Notes: generated by a model not told the origin, from the letters alone. Counted from the first letter of the stretch, positions 26,465 to 35,374 are shown. The stretch: 64,000 bases of DNA from RGIG3013 sp045538935 (GCA_045538935.1 JAZQEI010000003.1:97224-161223), one strand, 5' to 3'. Numbers and translations: made by a program.

Positions 26465-26551
26465 TATATATTCCTTTCTTAATAAAATTTACCAAATAAA
26501 TATATACCACAAATATGAACTGAGTATAAACATTTTAAAAATAACTAAAAT

Positions 26552-26755
26552 TTATGCGCCCTTAATAAATACAGTCTCATTTGTAATAGGAATAGTTACC
26601 TTACCGCCCGATGCAGTATTGCCGTTTTCATCGTTTCCACATGCAGAGCAACCTGAGCGATGTATTGAAAATTTAGTAAAGGTTTTATAGTTAAAATATG
26701 TATTTTCGCTCACTACAGCCAAAAACAACGCTATTATTTTGGTCGCTTTTTCCAC
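26552..26755 (-). CDS. small CxxC protein of unknown function
   Basis: A 67-residue ORF starting at GTG, 7 nt after a GGGAGGG ribosome binding site. It has a short hydrophobic run (IIALFLAVV), a CSACGND motif near residue 36 and a glycine/threonine-rich tail. An ATG two bases upstream (ATGTG) shares the same site, but its frame stops after seven codons. One extra A in the following AAAA run would join that ATG frame (a basic MWKKRPK start) to this ORF, making a better signal peptide, so an indel or frameshift is possible. Unrecognised family; lies between the Dabb gene and the ABC transporter, perhaps co-transcribed with the latter. Confidence 0.5.
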   Translation of the reverse strand: MEKATKIIALFLAVVSENTYFNYKTFTKFSIHRSGCSACGNDENGNTASGGKVTIPITNETVFIKGA

Positions 26756-26818
26756 ATGTTTGCCCTCCCAAATTTTAAGTACATATAAATATAATATTAT
26801 ATGTATAGTGATTTGTAA

Positions 26819-26855
26819 ATAAAAAACTGTTCTAGGTAAACGCCATAGAACAGTT
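26819..26855 (-). terminator. intrinsic terminator after the Dabb gene
   Basis: A 10-bp stem AACTGTTCTA / TAGAACAGTT; on the minus strand it is followed by TTTTTTATTT. Confidence 0.8.
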
Positions 26856-26865
26856 GAAATTTTTA

Positions 26866-27159
26866 TTATTCGCAAAAATCTATACACGAGCGTGTTTTGG
26901 TATATGGCCTGACAAATGTGTCGGCAACCTTTATGTGCTCGGGATGTGTAGCGTAGTTTTTAAGAGAAAGTTCATCTTCAAAAACCGAGTATAAGCAGAC
27001 ATCAGCATTAGAGCTTGCAAGCGGATTTGTATAAACCTTAATTTCGGTTAGTCCGGGTATAACACCTATTAGACCCTCTAGACCATTCTTTATTCCTTGC
27101 TTTACATCTGGGTTATTAAACTCTTCTTTTAACTGCCATAAAATAATATGTTTTACCAT
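26866..27159 (-). CDS. Dabb (stress-responsive A/B barrel) family protein
   Basis: A 97-residue single-domain protein with the Dabb signature: MVKHIILWQLK at the N-terminus, GLTEIKVYTN in the middle, and NYATHPEHIKVADTFVRPYT near the C-terminus. Proteins of this fold form dimeric alpha/beta barrels; bacterial members mostly have no assigned role. The start at the second methionine (27159) is preferred because AAGGAATGGTGAT precedes it. Single-gene unit with its own promoter and terminator, divergent from lepA. Confidence 0.9.
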   Translation of the reverse strand: MVKHIILWQLKEEFNNPDVKQGIKNGLEGLIGVIPGLTEIKVYTNPLASSNADVCLYSVFEDELSLKNYATHPEHIKVADTFVRPYTKTRSCIDFCE

Positions 27160-27184
27160 AGTAATCACCATTCCTTTACCGATT

Positions 27185-27213
27185 ATTTTATACTACTTTA
27201 TTAAATTTGTAAA
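27185..27213 (-). promoter_or_regulatory. probable promoter for the Dabb gene
   Basis: Minus strand TTTACA (27213-27208), 17-bp spacer, TAAAAT (27190-27185). Confidence 0.55.
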
Positions 27214-27240
27214 CAGATTAAATTTAAATATCATTTGTTC

Positions 27241-27269
27241 TTGTAAAATTTAAAATTTAATGGTAAAAT
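27241..27269 (+). promoter_or_regulatory. extended -10 promoter for lepA
   Basis: TTGTAA (27241-27246), 17-bp spacer ending TGG, TAAAAT (27264-27269). AAGGAG follows before the TTG start. Confidence 0.75.
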
Positions 27270-27300
27270 ATTAGCAATTATATTGTAAGGAGAAAAAACA

Positions 27301-29106
27301 TTGTCCTTTAAAAACGAAAATATACGAAATTTTTGCATTGTAGCTCATATAGATCACGGTAAATCTACCCTTGCCGACAGGCTTTTAGAGCTTACTCAGT
27401 CGGTAGCCGAACGCGATATGGAAGAACAGCTGCTCGATAGTATGGACCTAGAGCGTGAGCGCGGAATTACCATAAAAGCACACGCCGTTACTCTATATTA
27501 TACCGCAGACGACGGTGAGACATACGAGCTTAATTTAATAGATACCCCCGGACACGTTGACTTTAATTACGAGGTTTCGCGCTCGCTTTCCGCTTGCGAG
27601 GGTGCTATTTTGGTGGTTGATGCTTCTCAAGGCATAGAGGCCCAAACCCTTGCAAACACCTACCTAGCGGTTGACCACGGGTTAGAAATTTTACCCGTAA
27701 TAAATAAAATAGACCTCCCCTCTGCCGAGCCCGACAGAGTTAAGGCTGAAATTGAAGACGTTATAGGTATACCGGCCGACACAGCTCCCTTAATATCGGC
27801 CAAAAACGGCATAAATATTCACGAAGTACTTCAGCACATTATTACCGATATTCCAGCTCCCAAGGGTGATTCTTCAAAGCCTTTAAGCGCACTTATCTTT
27901 GACTCTTACTACGACCCCTACAAAGGTGTTATAGTATATTTTAGGGTTGTAGACGGCGTATTAAAATCGGGTGATAAAATTAAAATGATGGCTACCGGTG
28001 CCACCTTTGATACGGTAGAAATAGGTAGAAAAATGGCTACATCTATGCACCCGTGTGACGAACTGCATGCGGGCGAAGTTGGTTATTTAGCTGCATCTAT
28101 AAAAACCGTATCTGACGCTAGAGTCGGTGATACCATTACTCTTGCAGATTCTCCCACACCCGAAGCTCTTGCGGGCTACCGCAAGGTAAACCCGGTTGTT
28201 TTCTGCGGTATATACCCTGCCGACGGCGCAAGGTATTCAGACCTTAGAGAAGCTTTAGAAAAATTGCAGCTTAACGATGCATCTTTACTTTTTGAAGCCG
28301 AAACATCAACTGCTTTAGGCTTTGGCTTTAGATGCGGATTTTTAGGACTTTTACACATGGAAATTATACAAGAGCGCCTAGAGCGCGAGTATAATTTAGA
28401 CCTTGTAACTACCGCACCTAGCGTTATATATAAGTTTGAGCTTACCGATGGCAGTGTTATAGAGGTAGACAACCCCACAAACTACCCCGATCCTGCTACC
28501 ATTGCTGCAGCTATGGAACCCGTTGCAGACGTGCATATATACTCTCCATCTAGCTTTGTGGGCACAATTATGGAGCTGTGCCAAGAGCGCCGTGGTGACT
28601 ACAAAGATATGAAATATATGGGCGACAGAGTAGATATTCACTACATTATGCCTATGGGTGAGATTGTATACGACTTTTTTGATGCTTTAAAGTCGCGCAC
28701 AAAGGGTTATGCAAGTTATGACTATGAAATTAAAGATTTTGTAGCATCTAAGCTTGTAAAACTTGACGTTTTACTTGCGGGTGATGTAGTAGACGCGTTA
28801 TCGTTTATTGTTCATTCTGACAATGCTTATACCCGCGCTCGAAGAATTGCCGAAAAGCTTAAAGATTATATTCCGCGCCAGTTATTTGAAGTTCCAATTC
28901 AGGTAGCGGTTGGTGGAAAAATAATTGCACGTGAAACCGTAAAAGCACTTAGAAAAGACGTTTTGGCCAAGTGCTACGGCGGTGATATTACCAGAAAGAA
29001 AAAGCTGCTTGAAAAGCAAAAAGAAGGTAAAAAGCGTATGCGCCAGTTAGGCTCGGTAGAGGTACCGCAAGAGGCCTTTATGGCAGTATTAAAACTAGAC
29101 GAATAA
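27301..29106 (+). CDS. lepA: elongation factor 4 (LepA)
   Basis: A 601-residue ribosome-dependent GTPase. AHIDHGKSTLADRLLE is the P-loop, RERGITIKAHAV switch I, DTPGHVDFNYEVSRSL switch II, and NKIDLPSA the G4 motif. The C-terminal LepA-specific domain is complete to MRQLGSVEVPQEAFMAVLK. Initiation is at TTG with AAGGAG upstream. Its usual Bacillus neighbours gpr-spoIIP and hemW are in this window but separated from it by ~12 and ~20 kb, so the cluster has been broken up. Monocistronic, with promoter and terminator. Confidence 0.98.
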   Translation: MSFKNENIRNFCIVAHIDHGKSTLADRLLELTQSVAERDMEEQLLDSMDLERERGITIKAHAVTLYYTADDGETYELNLIDTPGHVDFNYEVSRSLSACEGAILVVDASQGIEAQTLANTYLAVDHGLEILPVINKIDLPSAEPDRVKAEIEDVIGIPADTAPLISAKNGINIHEVLQHIITDIPAPKGDSSKPLSALIFDSYYDPYKGVIVYFRVVDGVLKSGDKIKMMATGATFDTVEIGRKMATSMHPCDELHAGEVGYLAASIKTVSDARVGDTITLADSPTPEALAGYRKVNPVVFCGIYPADGARYSDLREALEKLQLNDASLLFEAETSTALGFGFRCGFLGLLHMEIIQERLEREYNLDLVTTAPSVIYKFELTDGSVIEVDNPTNYPDPATIAAAMEPVADVHIYSPSSFVGTIMELCQERRGDYKDMKYMGDRVDIHYIMPMGEIVYDFFDALKSRTKGYASYDYEIKDFVASKLVKLDVLLAGDVVDALSFIVHSDNAYTRARRIAEKLKDYIPRQLFEVPIQVAVGGKIIARETVKALRKDVLAKCYGGDITRKKKLLEKQKEGKKRMRQLGSVEVPQEAFMAVLKLDE

Positions 29107-29111
29107 ACACA

Positions 29112-29145
29112 AAAACCGCAAGAAATTTCTTGCGGTTTTATTTTT
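29112..29145. terminator. bidirectional intrinsic terminator after lepA
   Basis: A 12-bp stem AAAACCGCAAGA / TCTTGCGGTTTT with an AATT loop, then a T-rich run. The convergent P-loop gene ends at 29144. Confidence 0.9.
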
Positions 29146-30214
29146 ATAGCTTTGCCAACAAGTTTTCAGATATTGCATCTAATTTATCGTAATCCATAGC
29201 TAAAATATAATATTTTTCTATTTCATCATGCACTTTTTTTGCGCTATATATAACCTGCGTTGCGTGATTAATAAGCATATCGGCAGATTTTTTTGCAAAG
29301 TTAAGCTTTGCCCTTTGTGTTTTTAGTTTTTCTTTTTCTAAAAACCGCTCGGAATGAATAATTCTTGAGTTGGTATTAAGCTTATAAAAACGGTTTTTAA
29401 CACAAAACGCTAAGGACAATTCGGGTATAAACACGGCGTCTAAGCACGATTCTATAAAAGGGTTTTTACAACAAATAACCTCGTATCCGGACTTTAGGGC
29501 AAAAGCGCTAATTCGCTGCAAAATAATGCTCGACGTGGCAAAATATTCATCGGCTATTGGTATTATTTTTTCGTAAAAATTTAAAGTATTACTAAGGCAG
29601 ACTATCTTGCCGCAAGATGCAGATAACAAATATCTATACCAAATTTTGCCCTGTGCATTTTTCTTTTTTGCAATATATTTTTTTGCCAGATTTTCAGCAT
29701 ACTTTTCGCACTTGTTTGTGTTTGTAGCGCTAAGTACTGCTATGTATGCGTTATTAAGTAGCCTTCCCGCAGCTGACATATAACGTGCAGCAAATGAGTG
29801 AAGCATTGAATTCTTCTTGCACAGCTCTATAATTGCTTTCTCATTACCTAAAAAGCCATCATTTTTAAAAGCTTCTCCAAGGTTTACTATTACTTCACTC
29901 ACCCCTGGGTATTTTGGCTCTACAACGTGTGGGGCGGTACCGTCTAATATTATTAACTTTTTATCTTGTACAATTATAGCATCTAGGCTGTTATAATCAG
30001 CACTGCAAGGGCAAACTGTAACTTTCTCGCCCTTGTTTTTTAATTTTTCGGCCGCTTTTTTTAGCAGAGTAGATTTTCCCGTACCCGCTCCGCCTTTTAA
30101 AATGTAAACGCGCCAGCCGTGTTCGTTATCAAAATTATTTGTAAATTCGCCGCAAAAACCATTTATAGTATTTGCGCCCAAAAAATATTGCTCGTAAACT
30201 TTAGTATAAAACAA
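29144..30214 (-). CDS. two-domain P-loop ATP-binding protein (PRK06851-like) with degenerate second domain
   Basis: A 356-residue cytoplasmic protein. The first half holds an intact Walker A, LKGGAGTGKSTLLKK (about residues 39-53), then SLDAIIVQDKKLIILDGTAPH. This resembles the uncharacterised Firmicutes PRK06851 family, which normally has a P-loop in each half. Here the second half (about 200-285) keeps the same spacing, with GYEVICC and SCLDAVFIPEL matching GEKVTVCPC and NSLDAIIVQD, but its P-loop has become ADEYFATSS and should not bind nucleotide. The start is TTG 30214, since the GTG at 30223 overlaps AAGGAGG. Divergent from rnpB. Function unknown. Confidence 0.7.
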   Translation of the reverse strand: MFYTKVYEQYFLGANTINGFCGEFTNNFDNEHGWRVYILKGGAGTGKSTLLKKAAEKLKNKGEKVTVCPCSADYNSLDAIIVQDKKLIILDGTAPHVVEPKYPGVSEVIVNLGEAFKNDGFLGNEKAIIELCKKNSMLHSFAARYMSAAGRLLNNAYIAVLSATNTNKCEKYAENLAKKYIAKKKNAQGKIWYRYLLSASCGKIVCLSNTLNFYEKIIPIADEYFATSSIILQRISAFALKSGYEVICCKNPFIESCLDAVFIPELSLAFCVKNRFYKLNTNSRIIHSERFLEKEKLKTQRAKLNFAKKSADMLINHATQVIYSAKKVHDEIEKYYILAMDYDKLDAISENLLAKL

Positions 30215-30271
30215 AAATATCACCCTCCTTTTGCATATTATTCTTTTATTAAAGGGTTTGACACTTTTGGG

Positions 30272-30300
30272 TTGATTTTTGAGCCAAAATATGATATATT
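30272..30300 (+). promoter_or_regulatory. promoter for rnpB
   Basis: TTGATT (30272-30277), 17-bp spacer ending TGA, TATATT (30295-30300), placing the expected transcription start at about 30307, where the P1 helix of the RNA begins. Confidence 0.75.
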
Positions 30301-30306
30301 CGCTTT

Positions 30307-30634
30307 GGAGTGAGCTAAACGGATGCGGACACTTTTGTGTCTGAGGAAAGTCCGAGCTTCACAGGGCAGGATAACGGCTAACGGCCGCCGAGGGTGACCT
30401 TAGGGAAAGTGCAACAGAGATATACCGCCGGTTTTACCGGTAAGGGTGGAAAGGCGAGGTAAGAGCTCACCAGCTATGTGGAGACACATAGGCTCTGCAA
30501 ACCCTATCCGAAGCAACACTAACCAAGGCTATACATTTGCCCGATGTGCCTTAAAAAGTGGCTGGAGCGTAAGAGCAATTTTGCGCCAAGATAGATATCC
30601 GTTCACGACAGAACTCGGCTTATCGGCTCAGTCC
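30307..30634 (+). ncRNA. rnpB: RNase P RNA (M1 RNA)
   Basis: The catalytic RNA that removes 5' leaders from pre-tRNAs. Conserved regions are present in order: GAGGAAAGTCCGAGCT (CR-I, 30340s), AGGGTGA then AGGGAAAGTGCAACAGAGA (CR-II/III), CAAACCCTATCCGAAGCAA (CR-IV), and CGACAGAACTCGGCTTA (CR-V) near the 3' end. The ends were set by pairing GGAGTGAGC at 30307 with GCTCAGTCC at 30626-30634 (P1, one mismatch). Length of ~328 nt is at the short end of the bacterial range. CR-I and CR-V supply the P4 helix. Type A or B cannot be settled without folding. Confidence 0.95.
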
Positions 30635-30643
30635 TTAAACTAA

Positions 30644-30688
30644 AAAAACACAAGCTAAGATATAATATCTTAGCTTGTGTTTTTTGTT
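30644..30688. terminator. bidirectional terminator after rnpB
   Basis: A long perfect stem of about 20 bp, core AACACAAGCTAAGATAT and its complement, with flanking A and T runs; also serves the convergent propeller-like gene ending at 30694. Confidence 0.92.
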
Positions 30689-30693
30689 TAATT

Positions 30694-31362
30694 TTATATA
30701 AGATACAGTCCCGAGTCAAGCAGTACAAACTCATACCCGTTAGATACAATATATTCGTGTACATGCTCATCAAACTCTAAATAATCACTTATTGCGTATG
30801 ATGATAAATCAACCCTTAAAAGCTTTTTTGTCTTGCTGCTGCAAACTATCATTTCATTGTTATCTATATAAAGTCCTTTTGGGTTTTCAAGGGGCGATGA
30901 TACACCGCCGAGCCTTAATTCTTCACGCATTGTGGTAATATTATAACGGATAATAGCATTCTCGTTAGCATACGAAACCCATAGATTTTTACGTCTTAAT
31001 GCCGCCGAGGTTATTGGGCAATTTTTATACTTAAAGGCGCCGGTCCAGGTTACCTTTGCATCGGAATCAAATATTTTTGCATTGCCGTTTCTTTCAAAAA
31101 CAAGTGTACTACCATTTGAGAGTTCAACCACTCTGCAAGTAATGTAATTTTGAATTTGCTCTTCGAAAGCCTTATAGTTAATGCCAAACTTTTCTACCAA
31201 GAAATATCCCTTTTGCACATTGCTTATGGCTCCAGTTTCGAAAACAATTTTCTTAAATGCCACGGTGGCTTTATTTTCAGATATCTCGCTATAATAAGCA
31301 ATTAAAAGTCCGTCTGCCGTGGGCAAAACCTGTAAAATATTTGAACCAAAAACCTTATCCAT
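30694..31362 (-). CDS. propeller-like protein of unknown function
   Basis: A 222-residue soluble protein with no signal peptide. It is built of alternating short strands, with repeats of the kind LLIAYYSE, LWVSYANENAIIRYN, GLYIDNNEMIVCSSKTKKLLRVD, suggesting an NHL/WD-type beta-propeller fragment or half-propeller. I do not recognise a family. It begins 13 nt after the YnbB-like lyase gene and is the last gene of the murD operon. A role tied to peptidoglycan or amino-acid metabolism would be guesswork. Confidence 0.6.
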   Translation of the reverse strand: MDKVFGSNILQVLPTADGLLIAYYSEISENKATVAFKKIVFETGAISNVQKGYFLVEKFGINYKAFEEQIQNYITCRVVELSNGSTLVFERNGNAKIFDSDAKVTWTGAFKYKNCPITSAALRRKNLWVSYANENAIIRYNITTMREELRLGGVSSPLENPKGLYIDNNEMIVCSSKTKKLLRVDLSSYAISDYLEFDEHVHEYIVSNGYEFVLLDSGLYLI

Positions 31363-31375
31363 TATATTTCCCCAT

Positions 31376-32635
31376 TTATTGTTTTATATCTAATAGTTTT
31401 TGCGCTGCAAGTAAAACGCCTATCTCGGCGCTGTCAAAATTAATGCCGCCCTGCATATATACACAGTAGGGTTCTCTTAAAGGCGCGTCGGCGCTAAGCT
31501 CTATTGATGCACCGCCGGTAAATGCACCCGCCGCCATTATTACCTTACTGTCGTAACCGGGCATATCCCAAGGCTCTGGCACAACAAAAGAGTCTACAGG
31601 TGAGCCGCTTTGAAGACCTTGACAAAAAGCAATAAGCTCATCTTCGCCGCCAAGTTTTATTATTTGAACTATATCTGAGCGTTTATCATAAGGTTTTGGA
31701 CTAACCTCATAACCCATAAGAGAAAATAGTTCTGCCGCAAAAACTGCGGTTTTTAAGGCCTCGCCTGTTACGTGAGGCGCACTGAAAAGTCCTAAATATA
31801 GCTCACGGTTAAGGCCCAACGTAGCACCTAGCTCTTTGCCAAGACCAGGAGCGGTTAGTCTAAATGAGCATTGCTCTACAAGGTCGTGCTTACCGGCAAT
31901 GTAACCGCCTGTTCTTGCAATTCCGCCGCCCGCGTTTTTAATTAATGATCCTGCAATGAGGTCGGCCCCTACATTTGTGGGCTCTAGCGCTTCAGTGAAT
32001 TCACCATAGCAGTTATCAACCATAACTATGGTGTTTTTATTTATGCTTTTAACAAGGCTACAAAGCTCACCTATTTTTTCTACGCTAAGAGTAGGTCTTG
32101 TGTCGTACCCGCGTGAGCGTTGTATGTAAGCCATTTTGTAAGTTTCGCTCTTTAATTTTTGCTCTATAGCTATTAAATCGGGTTCACCGTCTTTTAGATC
32201 GACTTGGTCGTAAATTACCCCAAAATCGGCAAGTGAGCCAGAAGTTTTCTCCCCTAACCCTATAACGCCATGCAAGGTATCATACGGGGTACCCGTTAGC
32301 ACGAGCATTTTATCTCCGGGGCGCAAAACGCCAAAAAGTGCAACTGTTAGGGTGTGTGTGCCTGATACAAAATTGTGTCTTATAAGTGCGTCTTCACAAC
32401 CAAAATAATCGGCTACAATGCTATCGAGCGTATCTCGGCCGGCGTCTCCATAGCCATAGCCCGTAGATGTACCAAGGCTAACCTCGCTAACTCTGTTTTT
32501 TATAAATGCAGAAAGCATTTTTTGTTGGTTGTGTTTTATTATATTGCTAATTTTATCGAACTGTTCTTTTGTATTGCAAAGAGCAGTTTCTCGTAAATTT
32601 AAAAGATTCTGACTAAGGTAGAAAAGGTTTTTCAT
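31376..32635 (-). CDS. methionine gamma-lyase-like PLP protein (YnbB / 'aluminium resistance' family)
   Basis: A 419-residue fold-type I PLP enzyme of the Met_gamma_lyase family (PF06838 type). GYGYGDAGRDTLDSI, VSGTHTLTVALFG, VDNCYGEF (PLP-interacting Asp) and AGSLIKNAGGGIARTGGYIAG (the PLP Lys) are present. Members are called methionine gamma-lyase-like or aluminium-resistance proteins, but activity has rarely been shown. Its ATG overlaps the stop of the GNAT gene (TAATG), so translation is coupled. Cytoplasmic. Full length for the family (~410-420). Confidence 0.88.
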   Translation of the reverse strand: MKNLFYLSQNLLNLRETALCNTKEQFDKISNIIKHNQQKMLSAFIKNRVSEVSLGTSTGYGYGDAGRDTLDSIVADYFGCEDALIRHNFVSGTHTLTVALFGVLRPGDKMLVLTGTPYDTLHGVIGLGEKTSGSLADFGVIYDQVDLKDGEPDLIAIEQKLKSETYKMAYIQRSRGYDTRPTLSVEKIGELCSLVKSINKNTIVMVDNCYGEFTEALEPTNVGADLIAGSLIKNAGGGIARTGGYIAGKHDLVEQCSFRLTAPGLGKELGATLGLNRELYLGLFSAPHVTGEALKTAVFAAELFSLMGYEVSPKPYDKRSDIVQIIKLGGEDELIAFCQGLQSGSPVDSFVVPEPWDMPGYDSKVIMAAGAFTGGASIELSADAPLREPYCVYMQGGINFDSAEIGVLLAAQKLLDIKQ

Positions 32636-33357
32636 TATTTATCTCCTACACTAAACTCGGTTGCTTGTCCGATCACATTAAAATCTAATTTTTCGTAAAA
32701 GGGTATATTTTTATCTTGGCAAAAAAGATATATCTTGTGTTTTTTAAGCGTAAATATAAGTGCTTCTACCGCTTTAGTACCAAAGCGCATATTGCGATAT
32801 CGTTTATCGGTTGCAACGGCGCCTATATATATAGAATTTTCCCCTACCGCAAAGGCGGCCGCCATAGCTTTGCCATTACTAATTGCAAACGAAAGACCTC
32901 TTCTTTGCTTAAACGAAAAATCTGAAACAAAATTATCTCGACATGGCAGTATTAATTCACCCTCAGAAAACTCTAAAAGGTCACCATAAACCGCCGAAGC
33001 AAAGGTTTCTTCACTAAAACCATCGAAGTTTTTACCCTCTTTAGTGCGCTCCATTATATAAAAGGTTTCACCCTTAATATTTAATTTTTGAGCCAAGGTG
33101 CTGCTGCACAAAATGCCGCTTGGATTTAAAACAGCAATAAACTCTTTTAACTCTGTGATGTCGTTATTTTTTTCAGATATACACATAAAGCCATCGATTA
33201 ACGATATTACTGCGGTTATGTTGCCATTATCATCTTGTGCTTTGAAAAACTGTGCAAAATTATAGTTTGAATAGGCTTTATAATCACACTCAATTTTTGT
33301 TGCAAAAACATCTACACCAAAAAACTCACTTGGAAAAATATCGAGTTTAACTATCAC
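32635..33357 (-). CDS. GNAT family N-acetyltransferase
   Basis: A 240-residue protein whose C-terminal half is a GNAT domain: FAISNGKAMAAAFAVGENSIYIGAVAT, then the acetyl-CoA-binding loop DKRYRNMRFGTKAVEAL (R/Q-x-x-G-x-G/A type, here RNMRFG) and DKNIPFYEKLDFNVIG. The N-terminal 100 residues look like a second, degenerate GNAT-like half. Overlaps the M42 peptidase gene by 4 nt and the lyase gene by 1 nt. Substrate unknown; a small amine or peptide acceptor would fit the peptidase neighbours. Confidence 0.78.
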   Translation of the reverse strand: MIVKLDIFPSEFFGVDVFATKIECDYKAYSNYNFAQFFKAQDDNGNITAVISLIDGFMCISEKNNDITELKEFIAVLNPSGILCSSTLAQKLNIKGETFYIMERTKEGKNFDGFSEETFASAVYGDLLEFSEGELILPCRDNFVSDFSFKQRRGLSFAISNGKAMAAAFAVGENSIYIGAVATDKRYRNMRFGTKAVEALIFTLKKHKIYLFCQDKNIPFYEKLDFNVIGQATEFSVGDK

Positions 33358-34361
33358 TTTATTTCACCCGACGCAATGCCGCTTAACATGTATTTCGCAA
33401 GTTTTAAGGTATTATCAATATCGTTTTTATTACAAACACAAAGAGATGAGTGAATATATCTGCAAGGTACCGATAAAGCAACAGTCCTTACTCCGCCACG
33501 TGTTAGGTGTACCGCCCCCGAATTATTACCACCCGCAACGGCCGCCTTTGGCTGAGCCGTAATGCCTAAATTTAAAGCGGCATTGTAGTACGCTTTATCG
33601 TAAACTGTGCTTTTATCCATAAACGAGACCGCGGCGCCACAACCTAGTTTGCACACCTGTTTTTCGTCGGGTACATCTTTTATATCTTGAGCAGTGGTAG
33701 CCTCTAATACTATGGCAGAGTCGGGATTAACGGTATAGGTTGCAACCCTTGCACCGCGAAGTCCTACTTCTTCTTGCACAGAAAATACGGCATAAAAATC
33801 GTACTCACTATAATTTTCTAATAAATTTATTAAAATAGCGCAACCAATACGGTCATCTAGTGCCTTTGCCGCTATATTGTCGCCCATACACAAAAAGGAG
33901 TTTTCAAAAACGGCGGTGTCACCTATTTTTACATATTCTAAGGCTTGTTCTTTGCTTGTAGCTCCAATATCTATATATAAATCGTCTACCTTTGGAAGAT
34001 TCTTTTTATCGGCATCTGAACAAAGATGTACGGGCTTTGAGCCAATAACACCAGTAATATTGTTTATTTTAACTCTGCGCGATAGCATTACAGAAGTATC
34101 AACTGAGCCAACTGTAGAAAATTTTAAAAAACCATTACTGTCTATGGCGGTTATAATAAAGCCTACTTCATCCATATGAGCATCGAGCATAACCTTTTTA
34201 ACGGATGTCTTTTTGCCCTTTTTAAAACAAATAATATTGCCTAAAGGATCTACTGTGACAGAACATTTATTGCTAATTTTATTTAATATATACTCTCTTA
34301 CACTTTCTTCTCTGCCCGATGTGCCTTGCAGATATGTTAACTCTTTTATAGTGTTTAACAA
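33354..34361 (-). CDS. M42 family metallo-aminopeptidase (copy 1)
   Basis: A 335-residue tetrahedral aminopeptidase/glucanase (M42). Metal and catalytic motifs: MLDAHMDEVGF (His-Asp), AKALDDRIGC (bridging Asp), FSVQEEVGLRGA (catalytic Glu pair), IVLEATTAQD (acidic ligand) and CRYIHSSLCV (final His). All are intact, so it should be active on short peptides in the cytoplasm. Starts at TTG with GGGGGTG upstream and overlaps the sister M42 gene by 7 nt. The two copies are clearly paralogous but diverged. Confidence 0.93.
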   Translation of the reverse strand: MLNTIKELTYLQGTSGREESVREYILNKISNKCSVTVDPLGNIICFKKGKKTSVKKVMLDAHMDEVGFIITAIDSNGFLKFSTVGSVDTSVMLSRRVKINNITGVIGSKPVHLCSDADKKNLPKVDDLYIDIGATSKEQALEYVKIGDTAVFENSFLCMGDNIAAKALDDRIGCAILINLLENYSEYDFYAVFSVQEEVGLRGARVATYTVNPDSAIVLEATTAQDIKDVPDEKQVCKLGCGAAVSFMDKSTVYDKAYYNAALNLGITAQPKAAVAGGNNSGAVHLTRGGVRTVALSVPCRYIHSSLCVCNKNDIDNTLKLAKYMLSGIASGEIK

Positions 34362-35374
34362 TTAAAGGCACCCCCTGCCATTACATATTCATAAAGCAGT
34401 TTTGCAGTATTTTCAATATCTAAAATATCAACAATTTCAACATTTGTGTGCATATTACGAATAGGAATAGATAAAAGTGATGTAGGTATTCCGCCCTTTG
34501 TAATTGATATAGCATCGGCATTGGTAGATGTTGCCGACCCCATGACTTCTTTTTGGTAAGGAATATTTTTACTCTCAGCCACCTCTAAAAGTTTATTGGT
34601 AACACCACTTTCCAAAAATGGTGATATGCCAACCATTGCACCGCTACCCATTTGACCGCCGTGAGCAGAGGATACATCAGGTGCGGTGGCAAAGGTAACA
34701 TCTACAGCTATGGCTTCGGTTGTATTGTCTGCCAATGAATAAGCGCTTGTTTTTACCTTGCGGCAACCAAGTTCTTCTTCTGTTGAGAAAAGCAAGGTAA
34801 CGCTACGGTTAAGTTCCTTGCCCTTTAACATATCTGCCAATAAAAGCAGTGCCGTGACACCTGCACGGTTGTCTAAAAACGGAGATGTTACTCTATTAGA
34901 CAAAAGTTCGGCAGGTGCGGTATTATACACGGCATAATCACCAGCGCTTATATAGTCTTTTGCTTTTGCACCAAGACCCGTATCTAACGTTAATTCTGTT
35001 ATATCTGATACTGCGATATCTTCTTTTTTTAGATGTGGCGGAACGCTGGCAAAAATAGCGTTTACACACTCTTTACCCAAAATTTTAACGCTTTTAGCAG
35101 GTAGAGTTTTGGCATCTATTCCACCTACATTTGCAACCTTTACAAAGCCGTTACTATCTACACTAGTAACAACCATGCCTATTTGGTCTATGTGGGCATC
35201 GAGCAAAATTTCACCTTGTGTTTTGCCCTTAAAGGTGGCGGCTACACAATTAGAATCTAATATTTTTGTATCTGCTATACCGCTTAAAGTGTCTATAATA
35301 TATTCAGTACACTCATGCTTACTTCCAATTTGGGTAAGCGAGCATAGGTCGAATAATACCTTTTTTGTATCCAT
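34355..35374 (-). CDS. M42 family metallo-aminopeptidase (copy 2)
   Basis: A 339-residue M42 peptidase: LLDAHIDQIGMVV (His, Asp; Gln replaces the usual Glu after the Asp), SPFLDNRAGVTALL (bridging Asp), FSTEEELGCRKVK (Glu pair), AVDVTFATAPD and IRNMHTNVE (final His). The set of likely ligands is intact. Its ATG overlaps the murD stop as TAATG, giving translational coupling to murD. The neighbouring order murD-M42-M42 suggests recycling or turnover of short peptides, perhaps including wall peptides, but this is inference. Confidence 0.92.
   Translation of the reverse strand: MDTKKVLFDLCSLTQIGSKHECTEYIIDTLSGIADTKILDSNCVAATFKGKTQGEILLDAHIDQIGMVVTSVDSNGFVKVANVGGIDAKTLPAKSVKILGKECVNAIFASVPPHLKKEDIAVSDITELTLDTGLGAKAKDYISAGDYAVYNTAPAELLSNRVTSPFLDNRAGVTALLLLADMLKGKELNRSVTLLFSTEEELGCRKVKTSAYSLADNTTEAIAVDVTFATAPDVSSAHGGQMGSGAMVGISPFLESGVTNKLLEVAESKNIPYQKEVMGSATSTNADAISITKGGIPTSLLSIPIRNMHTNVEIVDILDIENTAKLLYEYVMAGGAFNC

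Noticed and set aside
30446..30643. 65-codon open frame on the plus strand
   Set aside because: It lies inside rnpB, whose conserved regions explain the sequence; no ribosome binding site.
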